Position numbers and translations under genes: made by a program. A model generated the notes under the pieces. The model did no database searches. It was not told the DNA's origin and was given only the letters and a program-made list of their open reading frames with translations. From Nocardiopsis suaedae (lineage in GTDB: Bacteria; Actinomycetota; Actinomycetes; Streptosporangiales; Streptosporangiaceae), in NCBI RefSeq assembly GCF_027706745.1, contig NZ_JAQFWP010000012.1, positions 1 through 64,000 on the forward strand: a stretch of 64,000 bases of DNA, in the 5' to 3' direction. Of the stretch, positions 38,891 through 47,865 are shown one piece after another. Numbering within the stretch: position 1 is the stretch's first letter; each line of letters opens with the position of its first letter.

Positions 38891-39562
38891 ATGCGAATTG
38901 TGATTGCCGGTGGCCACGGCAAGATCGCCCTGCGCCTGGAGCGGCTGCTGTCCGCGCGCGGCGACACCCCGGTGGCCCTGATCCGCGACCCCGCGCACGC
39001 CGACGACGTGCGGGCGGCGGGGGCCGAGCCCGTGCTGGCCGACCTGGAGAAGGCGACCGTGACCGAGCTGTCGGAGAAGGTCATGGACGCCGACGCGGTG
39101 GTGTTCGCCGCCGGCGCCGGGCCGGGCAGCGGCGCGGAGCGCAAGGACACCGTCGACCGGGCGGGCGCGGTGCTGCTGGCCGACGCGGCGTCGCTGGCGG
39201 GGGTGCGGCGCTATGTGATGGTGTCGGCGATCGGCGTGGACGAGGGCCCCGCCCCGGGGTCGGACCCGGTGTGGGCCGCCTACGTGGAGGCCAAGCGCGC
39301 GGCCGACGCCGACCTGCGGGAGCGGTCGGAGGTGCTGGACTGGACGATCCTGCGGCCGGGGCGGCTGACGGATGGGCCGGGGAGCGGCCGGGTGCGCCTG
39401 GCGTCCTCGGTGGAGAAGGCCGAGGTGCCGCGGGACGACGTCGCCGAGGTGCTGGCGGCGCTGCTGGCCGAGCCCGCGTCGACGGCCGCCATCGGCCGCG
39501 TTCTGGAGCTGGTCGGCGGCGACGAGCCCGTTGACGAGGCGGTGGAGGCGGCGGTCGCTTAG
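38891..39562 (+). CDS. NAD(P)-binding atypical SDR-type protein
   Basis: A 223-residue protein. N-terminal Rossmann motif IVIAGGHGKIALRLERLL, VMVSAIGVDEG, and WTILRPGRLTD are typical of NAD(P)H-binding atypical short-chain dehydrogenases (NmrA/SDR_a5 type). The classical YxxxK is not evident, so it may sense NAD(P)H or isomerise rather than reduce. TAGCCT ends 7 bases upstream of the ATG, suggesting a leaderless mRNA. Confidence 0.8.
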   Translation: MRIVIAGGHGKIALRLERLLSARGDTPVALIRDPAHADDVRAAGAEPVLADLEKATVTELSEKVMDADAVVFAAGAGPGSGAERKDTVDRAGAVLLADAASLAGVRRYVMVSAIGVDEGPAPGSDPVWAAYVEAKRAADADLRERSEVLDWTILRPGRLTDGPGSGRVRLASSVEKAEVPRDDVAEVLAALLAEPASTAAIGRVLELVGGDEPVDEAVEAAVA

Positions 39563-39718
39563 GGCGGTCTCCGGCCGCGTGTGGGCCCTGCCCGGCCCTT
39601 CTGGCCAGAGCGGGCCCATAAGCGGCATCATGGGGCGGACGCGGACGGCCCCGCGGACCTACCGCTCCGCAGTGCCGCGAGGGCAGAGCAGGCAGAGCAG
39701 ATAGGTACGGTTCATTCC

Positions 39719-40315
39719 ATGAGCGTCACGCAGGTCGTCAGAGACAGCACCGTCGTCGAGCACGCCAAGGTTGCGGCGCAGCAGAACCGCCGGATGTTCA
39801 TCGTCCAGCTGGACGTCGCCGGGTTCGACGAGGGCTCCAGCAAGGTCCGTCCGGGGCTGACCCGCATCCTTGAAGGGATCGAGGAGGCCGGCTGGCGCCT
39901 CGACCAGATGACCCCGGTCACCGGGCCGGAGGGTGAGGCGCTGCACCTGTGCGTGTTCCGCCCGTCGGCCGGGGGCGCCCGGGAGGCCGCGCCCGCCGCC
40001 GAGGAGCAGGCGCCCGCGACGGACGCCGCCCAGCAGCACACCACCGGCCAGCAGCAGGCCTACCAGCAGCACCCGACCGGCGGCCAGCAGCAGGACCCGT
40101 ACGCCGCCTACCAGTATCAGACCGGGCAGCAGCAGGGGTACGGGCAGCAGCCCCAGCAGTACCCGGGGTACGGGCAGCAGCCCCAGCAGTATCCGGGCTA
40201 CGGCCAGCAGCCCCAGCAGGGGTACGGCTACGGGCAGCAGCCCCAGCAGTACCCGGGCTACGGCCAGCAGCCCCAGCAGGGGTACGGCCAGCAGTACCCG
40301 GGCTACGGGCAGTAG
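39719..40315 (+). CDS. Protein with Q/Y/G-rich repeat tail
   Basis: A 198-residue protein. Residues 1-85 are a folded alpha/beta domain (NRRMFIVQLDVAGFDEGSSK, GLTRILEGIEEAGWRLDQMT, HLCVFRP). Residues ~90-198 are disordered and built of QQPQQYPGYG/QQPQQGYG repeats. Such prion-like tails favour phase separation or surface adhesion. Similar short-domain plus Q-rich tail proteins occur in actinomycetes without known function. No signal peptide. Followed by a clear terminator. Confidence 0.7.
   Translation: MSVTQVVRDSTVVEHAKVAAQQNRRMFIVQLDVAGFDEGSSKVRPGLTRILEGIEEAGWRLDQMTPVTGPEGEALHLCVFRPSAGGAREAAPAAEEQAPATDAAQQHTTGQQQAYQQHPTGGQQQDPYAAYQYQTGQQQGYGQQPQQYPGYGQQPQQYPGYGQQPQQGYGYGQQPQQYPGYGQQPQQGYGQQYPGYGQ
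40129..40312 (+). repeat. In-frame tandem repeat encoding YPGYGQQPQQ units
   Basis: Imperfect 24- to 30-nt units (core GGGTACGGGCAGCAGCCCCA) repeat about six times. Slippage at this site would change protein length in multiples of one unit. Confidence 0.8.
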
Positions 40316-40341
40316 AGCCGGGCCGCACCGACGAACGGCGG

Positions 40342-40371
40342 GAGGCCCGCACCCCTCGGGGTGCGGGCCTC
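40342..40371 (+). terminator. Rho-independent terminator
   Basis: 14-bp arms GAGGCCCGCACCCC/GGGGTGCGGGCCTC with a 2-base loop in the perfect alignment, followed by TTCTGCTTC. Confidence 0.8.
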
Positions 40372-40485
40372 TTCTGCTTCCCCGCCCTGCCCGGCGGCCG
40401 GGAATGGCGGCTCGGCCGATCGGCTTCAGATGTATACGGCCTCCAAGGGCCGGACCGGACGGACCGTTCTCAGGGAGCGACGACG

Positions 40486-40932
40486 ATGACGACCCAGGAC
40501 CAGGAGAAGACCGGATTCGACCCGCGGGCGCTGCTCGCGGAGAGCAGGCTCGGCGTCCTCGCGACGCTCAAGGCCGACGGGCTTCCGCAGCTCTCGCCCG
40601 TGATGCCGTACTACGACCGGGAGGCCGAGACCCTCTACGTGTCGATGACCGAGGGGCGCGCGAAGACGGTGAACCTGCGCCGGGACCCGCGCGCGGCGCT
40701 GGAGGTGACACGGCCCGACGGGCGGGCGTGGGCCACGGCCGAAGGAGCGGTGACCCTGGTCGGGCCGGGAGGCGACCCGCAGGGGCCGGAGGTGGAGGCG
40801 CTGGTCGACTACTACCGCAGGGCGGCGGGTGAGCACCCGGACTGGGCGGAGTACCGGTCGGTGATGGTGTCCGAGCGCCGGGTCCTGATGACGATGCACG
40901 TCGAGCGCGTGTACGGCGAAGAAATCGCCTGA
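40486..40932 (+). CDS. Pyridoxamine-5'-phosphate-oxidase-fold (PPOX) protein
   Basis: A 148-residue protein; CAGGGAG precedes the ATG. Split-barrel flavin-binding fold: RLGVLATLKADGLPQLSPVM, YDREAETLYVSMTEGRAKTV, RDPRAALEVTRPDGR. In actinomycetes this class commonly uses F420 or FMN for reductions or haem/biliverdin chemistry. Substrate unknown. Confidence 0.85.
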   Translation: MTTQDQEKTGFDPRALLAESRLGVLATLKADGLPQLSPVMPYYDREAETLYVSMTEGRAKTVNLRRDPRAALEVTRPDGRAWATAEGAVTLVGPGGDPQGPEVEALVDYYRRAAGEHPDWAEYRSVMVSERRVLMTMHVERVYGEEIA

Positions 40933-41115
40933 CCGGCGCCCTCCGAGGGCACGCGGACGGGCGCGGGGCGGCGGGGATTCCGTGCCGCCCCGCCTTCCGG
41001 CGTCCGGGGGTGTCCGCCGGTGGCGTCCATCCGCCGTGCGAGCCGGGCGAGTGCCGGCCCGACGGCGACCAGGCTCGCCGCGCCGATCGCGGCCGCCTCG
41101 GGCCCGGGACCCGGG

Positions 41116-41487
41116 CTAGGAGTCGGTCCGCTGTCGCCCGTCGGACTCGGCGCGGGCTCCGGAGACGGCGGCACGTACTGCGGGGGGATCCGGGGCGACC
41201 TGCGCCTCCGATGCCTCGGACCCCGCAGTGTCAGAATGCGGCACCCCGCTCTTCGAAGGGCCTGACCGCTCCTGTTCGAGCGGCCGGACCGGTCCCTCAG
41301 CGATGGGCCCTTCCTCAACCGGCGCCGTCTCGCGAGACGACTCCACATCCAGCACCGTTCCCCCGGGAGCGTGCGCCACGGCCCGTTCCTCCGCACCGGC
41401 GAATGCCGGCGCCCCCAGAGGCCACAGGCCGAACAACGCCAGTGCCGCGACCGTACGGACGTTCCGCTTACCCGCGGATCCGTTCAT
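41116..41487 (-). CDS. Secreted protein with probable C-terminal frameshift
   Basis: A 123-residue product; AGGAG six bases before the ATG. Signal peptide (VRTVAALALFGLWPLGAPAF, cleavage near AFA-GA) followed by an acidic disordered region. Near a G6 run (41179-41184) another frame takes over with a Pro-rich stalk (PPQYVPPSPEPAPSPTGDSG) and a hydrophobic segment (AAAIGAASLVAVGPALARL) plus basic tail, exactly what a wall- or membrane-anchored protein would need. A one-base slip in the homopolymer would join them. Function unknown. Confidence 0.6.
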   Translation of the reverse strand: MNGSAGKRNVRTVAALALFGLWPLGAPAFAGAEERAVAHAPGGTVLDVESSRETAPVEEGPIAEGPVRPLEQERSGPSKSGVPHSDTAGSEASEAQVAPDPPAVRAAVSGARAESDGRQRTDS

Positions 41488-42397
41488 CACCCGCTCCTAT
41501 CGAATCGCGCCGGTTCTCCGTTTCCGATGTTCCTCAGGAGGCATCCGAGTTCCCGTAGGCGCCCGGTTCGGCCGACAGGAAGCGGGGCGATCTTCACCTG
41601 CGCATGAAGGAGGGTTGCGCACTCTTTTGGAGGACTGGGCCCTATGCGCCGACAGTCCACGCGCTCATCGCCGCCCGCCCCGGACGGTCCGTGAAAGGCG
41701 GCGGCCACCCGCGCTCTGATGACCGGACCCCTCGGCCCCGGAGGCCGCCGTTCCTCCGGGCAAGGCGCCGGTCCCCCCGCCATGCCGGGCCCAGACGAAC
41801 GGTTCCGCATCGACATGCCGGTTCCCCGCCGCCTTCCCTCGGGTTCCCCCGGGCGGGAACGTCGAGGATCAGGCCGGCGGCTACTACCGCACGGCGGCGG
41901 CCGATCCGGCGGCGACGGTTCACCGGAGGCTTCGCGTCGCCGCCGGCCCGGCGTTCATCGTCGGGCAGGAAGGATGCCCCCCGCCAAGGACACCTCTGGA
42001 CGAGCCCTCACGCTGCTGAGGCGGCGCGCTGCGGGCGGAAGGGCCCCCGTCAGCGCGGCGGCTCCCCTGTCGGGGCCTGTGCACGGTGGGAGCCCGTCCG
42101 GCCGAGAGGGGGTATGCGTCCGATCAGCGGCTCCGGGCCCTCCGGCCCGAATACCGCACGACGGGAATAACGCACCATCCCGCCGGTCGCGAGGAATTCC
42201 GGCGATAATCGCCGCATCGATGGCCGGAAATATTCATACCGCCCGACAGGCACCCGCTTTCCGAATACCGGTTCCGGAAATCTCGGAAAAACCCTCCCCA
42301 TTCAGCGAAACATCATTAATGTCAGGGCATGAACGAGACCGACGACCCGCCCGCGCTCGGGCGGTAGCGGAGATGTCCACGAACGCGGAGAGGCGCC
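41488..42397. other. No convincing gene; AT-richer promoter-like end
   Basis: About 900 bp with only out-of-frame-looking ORFs rich in R, P and G. The last ~230 bp (42165-42395) is markedly lower in GC and contains a palindrome GGCGAT-A-ATCGCC (42201-42213), probably the regulatory region of the roadblock-like genes. Confidence 0.45.
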
Positions 42398-42892
42398 GTG
42401 GTCGCGATCGAGGACCGGATGCGGAAGGTTCTGTCCATCCCCGGGGTGCGCCGGGTCGGCCTGGTCCGGGTCTCCGAAGGGCACGAGATCGCGGTGGCCG
42501 GGGGCGGAGCCGCGGCCCCGGCCCCGGAGGCCGCCGCCCTGCTGCGGGCGGCCCGGGGGATTCCCGGCTACACGGGGACCGGAATCGAACAGCTCGTGGT
42601 CACCGGCCGGGAGCACCACCTGCTGGTGGCGCCGCTGGACGACGGCGACCTGTGCGTGCAGGTGCGTATGGCGCGCTCCGAGGGCCACCTGGGCCTCGCC
42701 ATGCGCCTGCTGCGGGAACTCGCCTCCGCACCGGCGCCCCCGTCCCCTCGCCGGCGCCGCACGGCTTGCGACCGCACCCCCGAGTCACGGGTCCGGGTCA
42801 TGGACGATCGGTCCGTCCTCGAACGCGTGCTCAACGGTCTGCGGGAACTGAACGCGGACGTTCCGCCGGTCCAGGAGGCGGTGGCCCCTTGA
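42398..42892 (+). CDS. Roadblock/LC7-like protein (164 aa)
   Basis: GTG start with GAGAGG upstream. The first ~110 residues (EDRMRKVLSIPGVRRVGLVR, then IEQLVVTGREHHLLVAPLDD, LCVQVRM, HLGLAMRLLRELA) follow the beta-alpha pattern of roadblock/LC7 domains, which bind small GTPases in MglB-type systems. The C-terminal 50 residues are basic and variable. No GTPase gene is adjacent. Confidence 0.55.
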   Translation: MVAIEDRMRKVLSIPGVRRVGLVRVSEGHEIAVAGGGAAAPAPEAAALLRAARGIPGYTGTGIEQLVVTGREHHLLVAPLDDGDLCVQVRMARSEGHLGLAMRLLRELASAPAPPSPRRRRTACDRTPESRVRVMDDRSVLERVLNGLRELNADVPPVQEAVAP

Positions 42893-42993
42893 CCCGCTCC
42901 CCCTGGCACACCCTGCCCTCGCGCCTGGCCGCTCTGCGCGGGAAGGCGGGGCTATCGGGCTTTTTCCGGAGAACACGCATTGGAGTGAGGCAC

Positions 42994-43365
42994 ATGCCGA
43001 ACATCGAGACCGGCCTGAAGGACATGATGGCGATCGACGGCGCGATCGGCGCCGCGGTGGTCGACTACGGGAGCGGGATGCCGCTGGGGTCGCTCAGCGC
43101 GACCTCCCAGCTCGACCTGACGGTCGCCTCGGCCGGCAACACCGAGGTCGTCCGGGCGAAGATGCGGACCATGAGCGACCTGGGGCTCCAGGATGCGATC
43201 GACGACATCCTGATCACGCTGTCCACCCAGTACCACATCATCCGGCCGCTGACCGGGCGCAAGGGGCAGGGGCTCTTCCTGTACCTGGCCCTGGACCGCG
43301 ATCGCTCCAACCTCGCACTGGCCCGCCACCGGCTCAAGGGCGTCGAGGAGAACCTGGACGTCTGA
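42994..43365 (+). CDS. Roadblock/LC7-like protein (123 aa)
   Basis: ATG with GTGAGG just upstream. LKDMMAIDGAIGAAVVDYGS, GMPLGSL, DLTVASAGNTEVVRAKMRTM, DAIDDILITLSTQYHIIRPL and GQGLFLYLALDRDRSNLALA give a compact single-domain roadblock-type fold. About 100 bp separates it from the preceding relative, and both are probably transcribed together. Confidence 0.65.
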   Translation: MPNIETGLKDMMAIDGAIGAAVVDYGSGMPLGSLSATSQLDLTVASAGNTEVVRAKMRTMSDLGLQDAIDDILITLSTQYHIIRPLTGRKGQGLFLYLALDRDRSNLALARHRLKGVEENLDV

Positions 43366-43411
43366 CCCCGCCTGAAGCCGCGATCGTCCACCACGCGCTC
43401 GGCGATCCGTA

Positions 43412-43449
43412 CGGCCCGTCCCGGCCGATCGTTCGACCGGGACGGGCCG
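43412..43449. terminator. Bidirectional 13-bp hairpin
   Basis: CGGCCCGTCCCGG/CCGGGACGGGCCG with a 12-base loop, between the convergent roadblock-like and msrA genes. Confidence 0.75.
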
Positions 43450-43506
43450 GTGTACGCGGGTAGAGATACGCGGGAGATTCGTGTGGACACCGCCCACGGC
43501 CGCCCG

Positions 43507-44172
43507 TCAGCCGTCGGTACGGGCCACGCCGATGGGGCAGCTCGCGCCGGTGCCGCCCACGCCGCAATAGCCGTTGGGGTTCTTCGCGTCGCTCAAATAC
43601 TGCTGGTGGAACCCCTCCGCGAAGTAGAAGGGACCGGCCTCCACGATCTCCGTGGTGATGGGGCCGTACCCGGCGCGGGTGAGCACCGGCTGGAACGCCT
43701 CGCGGGACGACTCGGCCGCCGCGCGCTGGGACTCGTCGTGGTACAGGATCATCGACCGGTACTGGGTGCCCACATCGTTGCCCTGACGCATGCCCTGCGT
43801 CGGGTCGTGGCCCTCCCAGAACACCTTCAGCAGGTCCTCGTACGCGATCTTCCGGGGGTCGAAGACCACGCGCACCGCCTCGGTGTGGCCCGTGCGACCC
43901 GTGCAGACCTCCTCGTAGGTGGGGTTGGGCGTGTACCCGCCCTGGTAGCCCACCGCCGTCGTGATGATGCCGCGCTCGGCGCCCAGCCTCCAGAACGTGC
44001 GCTCAACGCCCCAGAAGCAGCCCATGCCGAAGTCGGCGATCGCGCTGCCCTCGGGGTACGGCGGTGCCAGCGGGGTCCCCAGCACCTCGTGGCGCTCCGG
44101 GACCGGCATCGGGGTGTCCCGGCCGGGCAGCGCCCGCTCCGGGTCGGTCATGGTGGTCTTCTGCCCGAACAT
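43507..44172 (-). CDS. msrA: Peptide-methionine (S)-S-oxide reductase
   Basis: A 221-residue protein. Catalytic [10 protein letters not shown] near residue 56, [29 protein letters not shown]-like region ([20 protein letters not shown]), [10 protein letters not shown], and a resolving Cys in the C-terminal [11 protein letters not shown]. It repairs methionine S-sulfoxide in proteins. Start chosen at MFGQKTT; TACCGT lies just upstream, consistent with a leaderless message. An upstream in-frame start at 44232 is possible but unsupported. Confidence 0.95.
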   Translation of the reverse strand: MFGQKTTMTDPERALPGRDTPMPVPERHEVLGTPLAPPYPEGSAIADFGMGCFWGVERTFWRLGAERGIITTAVGYQGGYTPNPTYEEVCTGRTGHTEAVRVVFDPRKIAYEDLLKVFWEGHDPTQGMRQGNDVGTQYRSMILYHDESQRAAAESSREAFQPVLTRAGYGPITTEIVEAGPFYFAEGFHQQYLSDAKNPNGYCGVGGTGASCPIGVARTDG

Positions 44173-44320
44173 GCCTCCACGGTATCCGCCCGGTCGCCCC
44201 GGCCCCAGGGGTCGGGGTGGGGCTTCCCCCACCGTGGAACGGGCCCCAGGGGCAGTGCCCGGCCCAGGGGCGCGAGCCTACGTTCATCGGGAGTCCATGC
44301 CGCCCCCTCCGGAGGCTCCC

Positions 44321-46306
44321 ATGCCCTTCCCGACCACCGCACCGGCGGCCGCCGCGCTCGCCCTGGCGATACCGGCGGCGATCACCCTGAGCCCTATGGA
44401 CGCGGCGTCGGCGGCCGTGTACACGGCCCCCTCCGCCCCCGCCGCGAGCGCCGACGGCACTCCCGATGCCGAGGCCGTTCGCGCCTTCCTCGATGAGCGC
44501 GTCCCCGCGCTCATGGACGAGTACGGGGTGCCCGGCGTCGGCGTCTCCGTCGTCGGCGGCGGGGAGGTCCTCGTCGCCGACGGCTACGGCAGCGCCGACC
44601 TGGAGTCCGGCGAACCGGTCGACCCCGACCGCACCGCCTTCCCCACCGCCTCCATCGCCAAGTCCTTCGTCGGCGCCGCCCTCGTGTCCCTGGCCGAGCA
44701 GGGCGGGGTCGACCTCGACGCGGACGTCAACACCTACCTCCCCGAGGCGGAACGGGTGCCGGACGACCCGCGCGGCCCCGTCACCGTCCACCACCTGCTC
44801 ACCCACACCGCGGGCTTCGCCGAGCAGCTCGACGCGATGGACGCGCCGTCGGAGGCCGAACTGCTCCCGCTCGACCGCTACGTCGCCGAGTACCGCCCCG
44901 AGCGCATCCACCCGCCGGGCCGCTACACCGGCTACTCCAACTACGGGTACGCCATGGCCGGGCGGATCATCGAGGAGGTGACCGGCGAGCCGTACGGCGC
45001 CTACATCGGCCGGACGCTCTTCGAGCCGCTCGGGATGGACCGCACCGCGTTCGGCGACCCGGACACGCTCGGCGAGCGCCTGGAGATCCCCTCCGTGTAC
45101 GGGGCCGGGGAGGGAGGCCGGGAACCCCTCGAACACGAGCACATCAACCCCTCCCCGGCCGGTGGCGCCTTCTCCACCCCTGCCGACATGGGCGTGTTCA
45201 TGCTGGAGCTGCTGCGCGATCGCCCCGCCGGGCAGGACGTGCTCGCCGACGGCGCCGTCCGCACCATGCTGGACCGGCAGGCCGCCAACGATCCGCGCCT
45301 CACCGGCAGCGGCTACGGCGTCTGGGAGGTCCGCACCGGGGACCCGCGGGTGGTCGGCCACGGCGGCGACTCGGGCGGGCTGCACACCGAGTACGCGATC
45401 GTGCCCGAGGACGGCGGCGGGATCCATGTCGCCGCGAACGGCGACGGCACCGCCGAGGGGATGTTCACCCTCCGGGACGACCTGGTCCGCGAGTACCTGG
45501 AGGAGTTCCACGGAGCCGCGCCGCCGGTTCCCGGGGAAACGGGCGCCGCCAACGCCGCGGACCGCGCGGCCGACGGCGGTCTGGAGCGCTACACCGGCAC
45601 GTACTCCATGACCCGCATCCCGCACCGTGAACCCGCCCTGGTGTTCTACTCCGCGCTCCAGCTCCGGGTCCGCGCCGACGGCGGCCGGCTCGTCACCGCC
45701 GACCCCATGAGCGGCACCGCGGAGTGGACCCCCGCCGGGGACGGCGTCTTCCGCTCCGAGGAGGGGCGGGAGCTGGTCTTCATCGAGGAGGGCGGCGCCA
45801 TCACCGCGGCGGGATTCGCCGACGCGCCGGTGAACGCCTTCGAACGGGTCCCCTGGTACCGCGACGCCCTGCTCCAGGGCACGGCGGCCGCGATCGCCCT
45901 CGTCCTCGCCCTGTCGGCGCTGGCCTGGCCGGCCGCCGCCGGTGCGCGCCTCCTCCGGGGGCGCCGGACCGCCGAGGCCTCGCCCATGGCCGTCGGCGCC
46001 CGCCTCGCGGCCGGGCTGGCCGGGGCGCTGAGCGCGGCCCTGGTCGCCGGTTCCGGAATCGCCCTGGCGGTGCACGGCTTCGGTCCGGGCACCCCGCTCT
46101 TCCCGCCCTATCCGCCGCTGCTGATGGTCCCGATGACCGCGGCGCTCCCGCTGACCGCCGCGGCCGCCGTGCTCACGGTCCCGGCCTGGGTGCGGGGGTG
46201 GTGGGGGCCGACCGCCCGCATCCACTTCACGCTGGTGGTGGCGGCCCTGGCGCTGCTCTCGGCCCTCGCCCTGGCCTACGGGCTGGTGGTCCTGCCAGGG
46301 CTGTGA
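44321..46306 (+). CDS. Serine hydrolase (beta-lactamase/PBP4-like) with membrane tail
   Basis: A 661-residue protein; GGAGG precedes the ATG. Signal peptide (residues 1-31). Hydrolase domain: SxxK in ASIAKSFVG (~111), YSN in GYSNYGYAMAG (~210), and GHGGDSGG (~347) in place of KTG. A linker with a lipocalin-like segment follows, then four membrane helices at ~525-655. Proteins of this plan are cell-surface esterases or D,D-peptidases; resistance to beta-lactams is not implied. Divergent from msrA. Confidence 0.85.
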   Translation: MPFPTTAPAAAALALAIPAAITLSPMDAASAAVYTAPSAPAASADGTPDAEAVRAFLDERVPALMDEYGVPGVGVSVVGGGEVLVADGYGSADLESGEPVDPDRTAFPTASIAKSFVGAALVSLAEQGGVDLDADVNTYLPEAERVPDDPRGPVTVHHLLTHTAGFAEQLDAMDAPSEAELLPLDRYVAEYRPERIHPPGRYTGYSNYGYAMAGRIIEEVTGEPYGAYIGRTLFEPLGMDRTAFGDPDTLGERLEIPSVYGAGEGGREPLEHEHINPSPAGGAFSTPADMGVFMLELLRDRPAGQDVLADGAVRTMLDRQAANDPRLTGSGYGVWEVRTGDPRVVGHGGDSGGLHTEYAIVPEDGGGIHVAANGDGTAEGMFTLRDDLVREYLEEFHGAAPPVPGETGAANAADRAADGGLERYTGTYSMTRIPHREPALVFYSALQLRVRADGGRLVTADPMSGTAEWTPAGDGVFRSEEGRELVFIEEGGAITAAGFADAPVNAFERVPWYRDALLQGTAAAIALVLALSALAWPAAAGARLLRGRRTAEASPMAVGARLAAGLAGALSAALVAGSGIALAVHGFGPGTPLFPPYPPLLMVPMTAALPLTAAAAVLTVPAWVRGWWGPTARIHFTLVVAALALLSALALAYGLVVLPGL

Positions 46307-46322
46307 GGCCCGACGCGTCCGG

Positions 46323-46351
46323 GGGGCGGCGCCCGGCCCGGGCGCCGCCCC
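46323..46351 (+). terminator. 13-bp hairpin terminator
   Basis: GGGGCGGCGCCCG/CGGGCGCCGCCCC with a 3-base loop, 17 bases after the serine hydrolase stop. Confidence 0.7.
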
Positions 46352-46378
46352 TACCTGCGCGGACATCCGTCACCGTTA

Positions 46379-46395
46379 CTAACGCCGGTCGTTAG
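46379..46395. promoter_or_regulatory. Palindrome upstream of rarD-like gene
   Basis: CTAACG-CCGGT-CGTTAG, in an AT-richer patch about 45 bp before the start. TACGCT lies just before the GTG, so the mRNA may be leaderless and the palindrome would sit near -45, a position suited to a TetR-type operator; inference. Confidence 0.4.
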
Positions 46396-46441
46396 CAGAT
46401 CTCACTACCCCTCATGGGATGTTTCCCTCTACGCTGCTGGG

Positions 46442-47404
46442 GTGTCCGAGACCGATCGCGGCGTGCTCTTCGGGGCCAGCGCCTACCTCATGTGGGGCCT
46501 GACCACCCTCTACTGGCCCCTGCTCGAGCCCTCCGCCCCGCTGGAGATCCTCGCCCACCGGATGGTGTGGTCCCTGCTGGTCGTGGGCCTGCTGCTGTCA
46601 CTCAGGCGCGGCTGGCGGCCGATCCTCGCCGCCCTGCGCACGCCGCGGCAGCTCCTCGTGCTCGGTGCCGCGGCGGCGGTCATCTCCGCCAACTGGGGCC
46701 TGTTCATCGTCGCCGTGAACTCCGGGCAGACCTCCCAGGCCGCCCTCGGCTACTTCATCAACCCGCTGGTGAGCGTGGTGCTCGGGGTGCTCGTCTTCTC
46801 CGAGCGGCTGCGCCCGGCCCAGTGGACCGCGATCGCGCTGGGCGCCGCCGCGGTCGCGGTGCTCACCTACGCCTACGGCGGCGTTCCCTGGTACTCGCTG
46901 GGCATGGCGCTCTCCTTCGCCACCTACGGCCTGGTCAAGCGCTTCACCACGCTCGACGGGCTGCAGAGCCTGACCGTCGAGACGCTGCTCATGCTGCTCC
47001 CGGCGCTGGCCTACGTGGCGCACCTGGAATCGTCCGGGGCCGGGACCTTCGTCTCCCTGTCCCCCGCGCACACCGCCCTGCTCATCGGCAGCGGGCTGGC
47101 CACCGCCGTCCCGCTGATGTGCTTCGGCGCCGCCAACCGCCGCATCCCGCTCAGCATGATCGGGCTGCTGCAGTTCGTCGTCCCGGTGATGCAGTTCCTC
47201 TTCGCCTGGCTGATCTTCGACGAGCCGCTGCCGCTCAGCCGCTGGATCGGCTTCGGGATCGTCTGGGCCGCCCTCGTCGTCTTCGCCACGGACATGCTCC
47301 GCAACGCCCGGCGCAACCCGCGCCCCGGGCGCGAGAAGGGGGAAGAGGAGCAGGGGGCGGACCCGGGCGGCGCCGGCGAACGCCCGGCGGCTCAGCCCAA
47401 CTGA
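46442..47404 (+). CDS. rarD: RarD-type EamA-family permease
   Basis: A 320-residue, ten-helix membrane protein. GVLFGASAYLMWGLTTLYWP, LEILAHRMVWSLL, SANWGLFIVAVNSGQTSQAA, LGYFINPLVSVVLGVLVFSE and PLSMIGLLQFVVPVMQFLFA are hallmarks of RarD. The C-terminal ~30 residues are charged and disordered. Exported substrate unknown. Its 3' end overlaps the convergent PRC-barrel gene by 13 bp. Confidence 0.9.
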   Translation: MSETDRGVLFGASAYLMWGLTTLYWPLLEPSAPLEILAHRMVWSLLVVGLLLSLRRGWRPILAALRTPRQLLVLGAAAAVISANWGLFIVAVNSGQTSQAALGYFINPLVSVVLGVLVFSERLRPAQWTAIALGAAAVAVLTYAYGGVPWYSLGMALSFATYGLVKRFTTLDGLQSLTVETLLMLLPALAYVAHLESSGAGTFVSLSPAHTALLIGSGLATAVPLMCFGAANRRIPLSMIGLLQFVVPVMQFLFAWLIFDEPLPLSRWIGFGIVWAALVVFATDMLRNARRNPRPGREKGEEEQGADPGGAGERPAAQPN

Positions 47405-47865
47405 TCCACCTGCTCTTCGCCCGTGTCACCGGCGCCCCCGCCCGCGTGGGCCGCCTCCCCCGGCTCCGGCCTGCGGTGCCGCCCGCGGGGCCGGTGCGGC
47501 TCGCGCGGGCCGGGCAGCTCCGGCGCCAGCCCGTAGTGCTCGAACACCGCGTCCTCCTGCTCGACCGAGATGTGCCGGTCGACGGAGAAGCTCGGCGCGG
47601 CCCGGACGGTCTCGGCGTCGAAGGGCACCCGCAGCCCCTCCTCGACGGGGTGCGCCCCGCGCAGCGGGACGAAGTTCTCCCCGGTGCCGAACACCCCGGT
47701 GCGCACCGTCACCCACGTCGGCTCGCGGGTGCGGTCGTCGAAGAACACCTGGCCGATCCGGCCCACGACGGTGCCGTCCCGGTCCAACAGCCGGTTCCCG
47801 ATCAGCCGCCGCGCTCCCGTGTAGTCCTCCACGGCGCCCACTCCCGCACCATATCCCGGCATCAT
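47392..47865 (-). CDS. PRC-barrel domain protein
   Basis: A 157-residue protein. Residues ~18-95 form a PRC barrel (ARRLIGNRLLDRDGTVVGRI, GQVFFDDRTREPTWVTVRTG, FVPLRGAH). A second short segment (ISVEQEDAVFEHYGLAPELP) is the usual stress-protein-type tail motif; the last 45 residues are disordered and basic. PRC barrels mediate protein interactions; often stress-linked in actinomycetes. Start ambiguous between two adjacent ATGs. Confidence 0.85.
   Translation of the reverse strand: MMPGYGAGVGAVEDYTGARRLIGNRLLDRDGTVVGRIGQVFFDDRTREPTWVTVRTGVFGTGENFVPLRGAHPVEEGLRVPFDAETVRAAPSFSVDRHISVEQEDAVFEHYGLAPELPGPREPHRPRGRHRRPEPGEAAHAGGGAGDTGEEQVDQLG

Noticed and set aside
40129-40312. Regular repeats looking like a CRISPR array
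   Set aside because: The repeats are in frame within a protein gene, imperfect and without unique spacers; no cas genes are present.
41719-43365. 548-residue plus-strand ORF
   Set aside because: Only its last 123 residues have protein-like sequence; the rest is R/P/G-rich out-of-frame translation spanning the other roadblock-like gene.
44321-46306. Annotation as a resistance beta-lactamase
   Set aside because: SxxK and YxN motifs are shared by many esterases and peptidases; the long membrane tail argues for a surface hydrolase, not a classical beta-lactamase.
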